The notes below the pieces were generated by a model. It did no database searches. It was not told where the DNA came from and saw only the letters and a program-made list of their open reading frames with translations. Shown here in pieces: positions 6,042 through 9,710 of a stretch of DNA of 9,710 bases; position 1 is the first letter of the stretch; every line of letters starts with the position of its first letter. A program made the position numbers and the translations under genes. Where the stretch lies: NCBI GenBank assembly GCA_947474875.1, contig CANJKY010000072.1, positions 1 through 9,710 of the forward strand, written 5' to 3'. The stretch comes from Gemmataceae bacterium. Its GTDB lineage: Bacteria; Planctomycetota; Planctomycetia; Gemmatales; Gemmataceae.

Positions 6042-6850
6042 TCTGCCCACCGCTGCGGAGGCCGACTCCGACCTTCGTAACAGTCGACAGTGGACCGCGA
6101 ACCCTGCTGCCTCGACTGAATCGCGAACGCGGTTACGGGTTCAGCGACCGGCGAGCGCGCCTCCGCCTGCACCCCTCCCGGCACGGATGGCGGGCGGTAC
6201 GGGAGGACGTGGCGGGCGACGAACAGGAAGAAGGCGGCGCTGGCGGCGGCGGTGAGCAGGTGGAACACCTCGTGCGACCCGACCCGCACCGGCGGCCCCC
6301 ACCCGGCCGGCCAGTCGGTCAGCTCGCACACCGCCCCGAGGGTGTACAGCCCGCCCCCGACCCACACCCAGTTCATCGCCCGCCAGCCGACCGCCCGGTA
6401 GTACCGGGCGAGCGGTAGCACTCCCACCCAGCCCATGCCCAGGCACCCCGCCACCACCGCCGCGTGCGGCGGCTCGGGGGCCAGCCACAATACGGCTGCC
6501 CCGGCCGCGGCCAGTCCCCACATCCCGCTCAGGCACCACCGCCGCCACGCTCCGCTGAGCAGGGCGGCCATGGGCGGGGTGTTGGTGCCGGCGATCAGCC
6601 CGAGGATGGCCGTCTGGTCGATCCGCTGGAACAGGCGGAACTCGGCCGGCTGGTCGGCACGGGTGAACGGCACCGCGTGGAACAGCCCGCTGGCGGTGAA
6701 CAGCAGCACCATCGACCCGCCGAACACGACAGCGGCCAGCCGCCGGCCGGGGCGGTTGGGGGTGATGCGGAGGAGGATGAGGACAGCGTACACCGCCCAC
6801 ACGGCGGCGAGCAGGTGGGAGACGGAGCTGACCGGGTCGCGTAGCCCCAT
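6038..6850 (-). CDS. hemolysin III / PAQR-family membrane protein
   Basis: The 270-residue product is a seven-helix membrane protein of the HlyIII/YqfA (PAQR, CREST) superfamily. The opening DPVSSVSHLL corresponds to the conserved start of bacterial members. The zinc-site residues are all present: Ser54 and His58 (SGLFH), Asp78 (QRIDQTAIL), and His193 and His197 (HEVFH). LIAGTNTPP (85-93) is the family's LIAGTYTP motif. The start ATG (complement of 6848-6850) has no strong ribosome binding site. The family usually ends soon after helix seven, but here about 50 extra residues follow position 220. That tail has much weaker GC bias at third codon positions, which suggests a lost stop codon and read-through into former spacer. 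It is convergent with the DinB-like gene. Bacterial HlyIII proteins are linked to membrane lipid homeostasis; the hemolysin name is historical. Confidence 0.85.
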   Translation of the reverse strand: MGLRDPVSSVSHLLAAVWAVYAVLILLRITPNRPGRRLAAVVFGGSMVLLFTASGLFHAVPFTRADQPAEFRLFQRIDQTAILGLIAGTNTPPMAALLSGAWRRWCLSGMWGLAAAGAAVLWLAPEPPHAAVVAGCLGMGWVGVLPLARYYRAVGWRAMNWVWVGGGLYTLGAVCELTDWPAGWGPPVRVGSHEVFHLLTAAASAAFFLFVARHVLPYRPPSVPGGVQAEARSPVAEPVTAFAIQSRQQGSRSTVDCYEGRSRPPQRWAD

Positions 6851-6909
6851 GCGGAACCCCGAGTGAAGGAGGGTGAGGTCGCCCGGCCGGACGACACAGG
6901 AGGGGAAGT

Positions 6910-7143
6910 TTACTCACACGCCCGGTCGCTTTCACCGGGAGTTGCCCCCGCGTCCGACTTGCCGCCGGTAACCGCCAGCCGCTGCCCGTGGCCGGCGTCG
7001 AGCACGTGTCGGGCACGATCTTGAGCCGGCTGCACACCTGTAACAGCCCGCGCGCGAACCTCCGGCCGAACCCCTGCGTCTACCATACGGTCGCACCGCA
7101 GGTACCACCCGAGGTGCAACCAACCCTTCGTGTCGGCGATCAT
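6910..7143 (-). CDS. doubtful small gene or 5'-truncated gene fragment
   Basis: This is a 77-codon open frame from an ATG complementary to 7141-7143. Only AGGGA lies directly before the ATG, so there is no properly spaced ribosome binding site. The first 35 codons have GC-rich third positions and give a protein-like segment (GWLHLGWYLRCDRMVDAG). Bias weakens later. The frame stays open upstream of the ATG, giving YRIHSPEFQG just before it, and then enters the tRNA relic. It may therefore be the remaining 3' part of a larger gene whose 5' end was lost when the tRNA island formed. No family is recognised. If it is not a gene, 6851-7177 is non-coding. Confidence 0.3.
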   Translation of the reverse strand: MIADTKGWLHLGWYLRCDRMVDAGVRPEVRARAVTGVQPAQDRARHVLDAGHGQRLAVTGGKSDAGATPGESDRACE

Positions 7144-7177
7144 TCCCTGAAATTCAGGCGAGTGGATCCGATAGCCA

Positions 7178-7224
7178 TCGGCCTCGTTGGCGGCGGGGTG
7201 TGAGTTCGAATGCCGCGGCCGGTG
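7178..7224 (+). pseudogene. decayed tRNA-Lys-like relic (3' portion)
   Basis: This segment aligns without gaps to positions 3417-3463, the anticodon arm through discriminator of the intact tRNA-Lys. Thirty-six of 47 bases are identical, including the blocks GGGGTGTG, GTTCGA and CGGCCGGT. Structure is lost. The T-stem GTGAG/GCCGC keeps only two Watson-Crick pairs and one wobble, the anticodon stem TCGGC/GCGGC has two mismatches, and the loop is CTCGTTG. No 5' acceptor half complementary to GGCCGGT (7217-7223) lies upstream. It is best read as the 3' part of a duplicated tRNA-Lys that decayed. Confidence 0.65.
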
Positions 7225-7235
7225 CTGCGGAACGA

Positions 7236-7308
7236 CCCGGTGAAGCTCTGCCGGTGGAGCAGCCCGCTGAAGACGGGAAGGACGTCGGTTCGACTCCGAC
7301 CGCCGGGA
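7236..7308 (+). tRNA. aberrant tRNA with Phe anticodon (GAA)
   Basis: A cloverleaf of 73 bases can be drawn. The acceptor is CCCGGTG (7236-7242) with CGCCGGG (7301-7307) and one G-U pair, and the discriminator is A7308. The D-stem is GCTC/GAGC. The anticodon stem GCCCG/CGGGA has a G-A mismatch at its base, and the loop CTGAAGA gives anticodon GAA at 7269-7271. The T-arm is GTCGG TTCGACT CCGAC. Several conserved positions are wrong: A8 and T14 replace the usual U8-A14 pair, position 21 is G, and position 37 is G where bacterial tRNA-Phe has A. The first pair C1-G72 is also unusual. It could be a diverging duplicate, a pseudogene, or a specialised tRNA. The compensated acceptor stem argues against free decay. 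Confidence 0.65.
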
Positions 7309-7319
7309 CTGGTTGATAA

Positions 7320-7393
7320 CGGGGCGTGGGCCAGGTGGAGTGGCCGCGAGTTTCGGGAACTCGAGAACGCAGGTTCGACTCCTGTCGCCCCGA
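7320..7393 (+). tRNA. tRNA-Pro (anticodon CGG)
   Basis: The acceptor CGGGGCG (7320-7326) pairs fully with CGCCCCG (7386-7392), and the discriminator is A7393. The first pair C1-G72 is characteristic of bacterial tRNA-Pro. U8 and A14 are present. The D-stem is GGCC/GGCC with GG in the loop. The anticodon stem is CGAGT/ACTCG with loop TTCGGGA, identical to the loop I recall for E. coli tRNA-Pro(CGG); the anticodon is at 7354-7356. The T-arm is GCAGG TTCGACT CCTGT. CCA is not encoded. It decodes CCG. Confidence 0.92.
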
Positions 7394-7409
7394 TTCGACG
7401 CCGCCCGCG

Positions 7410-7427
7410 GGGGCGCGAACGCGCTCC
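7410..7427. terminator. hairpin between tRNA-Pro and the convergent peroxidase gene
   Basis: GGGGCGCG (7410-7417) and CGCGCTCC (7420-7427) pair at seven of eight positions around AA. The hairpin lies 17 bases after tRNA-Pro and 13 bases past the stop of the convergent cytochrome peroxidase gene, so it could act on both transcripts. There is no T-tract on either side. Confidence 0.35.
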
Positions 7428-7440
7428 AGCCGGCGAGAGG

Positions 7441-8943
7441 TCACTTCTTGGGGAACCAGCCCGGGTCAGCCACGGTCGGGTCCACCGGGTCACCCTGGAG
7501 GGCCTTCAGGAACAGCACCAGGTCGGCCTTCTCGTCCCCTGTCAGATTCAGCTTGAACGGGATGACCGGCGACCCGTCGCGGGTCTTGATCGCCCCCTCT
7601 GGTAAACTGATCTTCTGCCCGGACGCCCACGCCCGGGCGATCTTCGCTTCCGCCTCGGTGTCCCGCATCTTCGGGTCGAGGAACTCGTTCACGTTCCCCC
7701 CGCGGTCATAGAAGTCGATCACCCCTTCCAGCGTCTTCTCGCTGCCGTCGTGCAGGTACGGGGCGGTGTCGAGCAGGCCGCGGAGGCCGGGCGTCTTCTG
7801 CCCGCCGATCATGGCCGGGTCCTTGTGCCCGGTCGGCAGGGCGGCGAACCGGGCGTACTCGGCCTCCGGCAGCACCCCGTCCTTCGCCCCCGCGCCCAGG
7901 TTGTGGAACGTCAGGTCGGTGAAGTTGTCGCCCACGTGGCAGTTGCTGCACCGGGCCTTGCCGAAGAACAGGGCCCGTCCGCTCGCCAGTTTCGCCCCGA
8001 CCGCGTCGGCCTTGGCGACGTCTCTATCCGGGTCCAGGCCGAGCGATTTCAGCGCGTTCGTGTCCATCGCCGCGAACGCCTGCTTCAACACCTTGGCGAA
8101 GTCGGCCGGCTTTAGTTTGGCCTCCTCGGCGTCGTCGTCCGCCACCCGCTTCTTCATCGCCGCCTCGGCCCGGTCGTACACGCTATTCCCGACCAGCACC
8201 GTCCGTTCGTAGGCGGCGATGGCCTTGGCCGCCGCGTCGCGGGTCGGGGCGTGGCCGAACACCTGTTCGAACTGCTTCACGTACTCCGGACTTTGCCGCA
8301 GCCGCTTCACCGCCCCCTCCCACGCGTCGCCGCCGCCGGCGAACATCTCCTTCGGGTTGCCCACCGGCCCCTGGCTCTGGTCCTCCAGACTGGTCGCCCG
8401 CCCGTCCCAGAATTGGAACTTGTGGTACGCCGAGTTGACCACCGTCGGGGCGTTGATCCCGCCCTTCTCGTCGTTGATCCCGAGCGACACCGGCAGTTGA
8501 TCCGTGAACCCCTTCTTCGGGTCGTGGCAGGTGGCGCACGCCACCTTGCCGTTGGCCGACAGCACCTTGTCGTAGTATAGCCGCTTGCCGAGTGCCCACT
8601 TGGCCACCGTCATCGGGTTCTCAGGCGGCACGTCCGGCGCCTTCGAAAGGCCGAGCGGCACCTTGATCCGCACCACCCGCCGGGCTACCTTCCCGCCCAC
8701 CGGATCGGTCGCCTCCTCGGTGGCCTCATTCCAGAATGCGGTCAGTTTCGCCCACTCAGCTTTGTTCACTGCGGCCACGAACTCGATGCGGGCGTCGTCT
8801 TTGAACGGCAGCTTCAGCGCGGCGTTGGGAACGGCGGCGGTGTGCGGCACCGGGGCCGGCGGGTGCGGCGGCTGGGCTGCGGCGATGCCGCCGCCCAGCG
8901 CAACGACGGCGAGGACGTAAGAGGAACGGGACGATCGGATCAT
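7441..8943 (-). CDS. di-heme cytochrome c peroxidase / MauG-family protein
   Basis: The 500-residue product is a periplasmic di-heme enzyme of the CcpA/MauG superfamily, which reduces H2O2 with electrons from small c-type cytochromes or oxidises protein substrates. The start is the ATG complementary to 8941-8943. AAAGGTG lies six bases upstream and a signal peptide follows directly (residues 1-23, cut before QPPHPP). The N-terminal heme site is CATCH (136-140), within the family context followed by NAPTVVNSAYHKFQFWDGRA. The C-terminal heme site is CSNCH (332-336), followed by DLTFHNLG and the PGLRGLLDTAPYLHDGS segment. At 500 residues it is longer than a typical 330-380-residue CcpA. There is a Pro/His-rich and charged extension of about 100 residues before the first heme and a Lys/Ala/Asp-rich insert at about 260-325. 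It lies 49 bases downstream of the selenoprotein gene on the same strand, so the two may form an oxidative-stress operon. Confidence 0.92.
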   Translation of the reverse strand: MIRSSRSSYVLAVVALGGGIAAAQPPHPPAPVPHTAAVPNAALKLPFKDDARIEFVAAVNKAEWAKLTAFWNEATEEATDPVGGKVARRVVRIKVPLGLSKAPDVPPENPMTVAKWALGKRLYYDKVLSANGKVACATCHDPKKGFTDQLPVSLGINDEKGGINAPTVVNSAYHKFQFWDGRATSLEDQSQGPVGNPKEMFAGGGDAWEGAVKRLRQSPEYVKQFEQVFGHAPTRDAAAKAIAAYERTVLVGNSVYDRAEAAMKKRVADDDAEEAKLKPADFAKVLKQAFAAMDTNALKSLGLDPDRDVAKADAVGAKLASGRALFFGKARCSNCHVGDNFTDLTFHNLGAGAKDGVLPEAEYARFAALPTGHKDPAMIGGQKTPGLRGLLDTAPYLHDGSEKTLEGVIDFYDRGGNVNEFLDPKMRDTEAEAKIARAWASGQKISLPEGAIKTRDGSPVIPFKLNLTGDEKADLVLFLKALQGDPVDPTVADPGWFPKK

Positions 8944-8992
8944 CCGGACACCTTTCACGGAATGAAAGTGGAACCAGGCAGGCGCCGTTAAT

Positions 8993-9529
8993 CTATTCCG
9001 ACCGCGGGCTCGCTTCCAACACCCGCAGCAACTCCCCGACCGACGGCCGGGCGGTCGGGTCGGCGGATGTGAACCGCCACACCACCTTCCCGTCACTGTC
9101 GAGGACGAAATCGCCACCGAGTTGTCGCACGTCTTCCCCCGCGTTCGGCGTCTTCACCCACACCCCGCGGAGCATCAGCCGCAAGTAGCCCCAGATCACG
9201 CTCGGTTTCAAGAACGTGAGCCACGAGGTGCGTTCCAGGCCGAACGCCCGGTACGCCACCCGGTCCGGGTCGCCGACCACCGGGAACGGCTGCGGGTTGC
9301 CGTTCAGGAACAGGCGGAGCAGGGGGGGGCTGGCCTGGGTGACGATCAGGATTTCGCACCCGGCGTCACGAAACCGGTCGGCGTTCGCGGCCACCTCGCC
9401 GAGGTGGTACCGACATGGGATTCAGGCCAGGTGGCGGAGGAACACGAGCAACAGGTGCGTGGCGGTGAGGTAGGCGGACAGCGGGGCGGTTGTGCCGTCG
9501 GCTCGGACGAGTGTGAGGTCGGAGAACAT
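8993..9529 (-). CDS. SelL-related redox selenoprotein with UxxC motif (in-frame UGA = Sec36)
   Basis: Read from the ATG complementary to 9527-9529, the frame runs 35 codons to a UGA (complement of 9422-9424), continues for 142 codons and stops at TAG (8993-8995), giving 178 residues with Sec36. The UGA falls at the first position of the redox motif: LRHLA-U-IPC, so UxxC with resolving Cys39. From memory, this matches the AhpC-TSA_2 / AAED1 (PRXL2C) / SelL family. Human AAED1 has FVRHFLCYIC at the same place, and later landmarks also align: VVGDPDRVAYRAFGL, the YLRLMLRG helix and LGGDFVLDSDGKVVWR. SelL of aquatic animals uses UxxU here. A SECIS-like hairpin lies at the right distance (9388-9412). 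Both sides of the UGA keep GC-rich codons and family sequence, which argues against a pseudogene. No clear ribosome binding site precedes the ATG. It likely acts as a thioredoxin-fold peroxide or disulfide oxidoreductase, upstream of the cytochrome peroxidase gene. Confidence 0.85.
9388..9412 (-). promoter_or_regulatory. bacterial SECIS element for Sec36 insertion
   Basis: On the minus strand, 21 bases separate the UGA from the apical loop GGC (complement of 9398-9400). The loop closes a perfect 7-bp stem, CCACCTC/GAGGTGG (9391-9407). Below a two-base TA bulge the stem continues with CGG/CCG (9410-9412 with 9388-9390). Known bacterial SECIS elements lie inside the coding region just after the UGA, have an upper stem of several base pairs and a small loop with G at one of its first two positions, and the loop begins roughly 16-37 bases from the UGA. 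All of these hold here. SelB would bind it to deliver Sec-tRNA. Confidence 0.8.
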
Positions 9530-9594
9530 GGAGGTGTTGTACGAAGCCGTCGATACGACCGCGGCACGGCTTTCCGACAGGGTGATTGCATCCG

Positions 9595-9617
9595 GTTATA
9601 GGTGAGAGTACACTCAC
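9595..9617. promoter_or_regulatory. divergent promoter region with 16-bp near-palindrome
   Basis: GTGAG (9602-9606) and CTCAC (9613-9617) flank A-GTAC-A. The result is a 16-bp palindrome broken only by one A/A position, a likely operator. Directly beside it, GTTATA (9595-9600) reads TATAAC on the minus strand, a good -10 element for the selenoprotein gene with about 60 bases of leader. TTATAG (9596-9601) is a possible -10 for the plus-strand gene at 9671. No good -35 is seen for either, which fits activator or repressor control through the palindrome. Confidence 0.4.
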
Positions 9618-9670
9618 ACCCACTCGCCTGGTTCCAACTCGACTCCCCGTCCTCCTTTCCCGAGGTCCGC

Positions 9671-9710
9671 ATGAACTGGTTCAACCGCCGCGAGTTCCTG
9701 GAGCGCACCG
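9671..9710 (+). CDS. N-terminus of a Tat-exported protein (cut by window end)
   Basis: Only 13 codons are present: MNWFNRREFLERT. The twin-arginine motif NRREFLERT fits the S/T-R-R-x-F-L-K pattern of Tat signal peptides. GAGGT (9662-9666) is a ribosome binding site four bases before the ATG. In planctomycetes such starts are common in DUF1501 proteins and Gfo/Idh-type oxidoreductases, but the rest of the gene lies outside the window and no family can be assigned. It is divergent from the selenoprotein gene and shares the 9530-9670 control region. Confidence 0.7.
   Translation, partial: MNWFNRREFLERT

Noticed and set aside
3140..7400. A tRNA-Sec gene near the selenoprotein
   Set aside because: No roughly 95-base tRNA with TCA anticodon, long acceptor stem and long variable arm is seen in the window; selC must be sought elsewhere in the genome.
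8944..9117. N-terminal extension of the cytochrome peroxidase to an ATG at 9117
   Set aside because: The extra 58 residues are Arg/Cys/Ser-rich out-of-frame sequence from the selenoprotein gene. The internal ATG at 8943 has a ribosome binding site and begins a proper signal peptide.
8993..9394. A 133-residue gene starting at GTG 9394
   Set aside because: It would begin after the UxxC active site and inside the SECIS stem, with no ribosome binding site. It is the artefact expected from treating the UGA as a stop.
9422..9424. In-frame UGA read as a nonsense mutation, making the redox gene a pseudogene
   Set aside because: The stop falls exactly on the redox-active residue position, is UGA rather than TAA/TAG, is followed at 21 bases by a SECIS-like hairpin, and both sides keep family sequence and coding bias. 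The true stop is TAG.
1..9710. CRISPR arrays, insertion sequences, integrases or transposases
   Set aside because: No regularly spaced direct repeats and no recombinase or transposase motifs were found. The palindrome at 3230-3306 is non-coding.

Overview
This is a high-GC bacterial window. Coding regions have GC-rich third positions and several genes start with GTG. The gene set suggests a planctomycete, probably near the Gemmataceae: a SelL-related redox protein, a large MauG/cytochrome c peroxidase, a Tat-signal gene start with NRREFLERT, and small secreted proteins of no recognisable family. That placement is inference from gene content, because no rRNA or marker gene is present.

Layout. 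(1) 1-2905, plus strand: an AT-rich promoter/operator region, then a tight three-gene operon of a tetraheme cytochrome c lipoprotein, a Tat-type protein with four [4Fe-4S] clusters, and an NrfD-type quinone-binding membrane protein. Together they form a quinone/periplasm electron-transfer module with no catalytic subunit in view. (2) 2906-3500: a non-coding stretch with hairpins, a tRNA T-arm-like fragment, a long imperfect palindrome, then tRNA-Gln(CTG), tRNA-Lys(TTT) and a perfect palindromic terminator. (3) 3683-4520, minus strand: a small exported protein and a small membrane protein, both unrecognised. (4) 4626-6041, plus strand: a promoter, a YgfF-like short-chain dehydrogenase and a DinB-fold protein. 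(5) 6038-6850, minus: a hemolysin III/PAQR-family membrane protein whose stop codon interlocks with that of the DinB gene. (6) 6910-7427: a doubtful gene fragment, a decayed tRNA-Lys-like relic, an aberrant tRNA with a Phe anticodon, and a good tRNA-Pro(CGG). (7) 7441-9529, minus: a selenoprotein gene followed by a di-heme cytochrome c peroxidase-like gene. (8) 9595-9710: a divergent control region with a 16-bp palindrome and the first 13 codons of a Tat-exported protein.

The main discovery is at 8993-9529 on the minus strand. A SelL/AAED1-like (AhpC-TSA_2) redox protein reads through an in-frame UGA exactly where the family has the first residue of its CxxC redox motif. The result would be U-I-P-C. 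Twenty-one bases after that UGA is a 7-bp hairpin with a GGC apical loop, as expected for a bacterial SECIS element. Conventional gene calling would give only a 133-residue fragment starting at GTG after the UGA and would lose the active site. The second theme is tRNA decay and divergence: the intergenic islands mix normal tRNAs with a relic 77 percent identical to the 3' part of the local tRNA-Lys and with an unusual Phe-anticodon tRNA.
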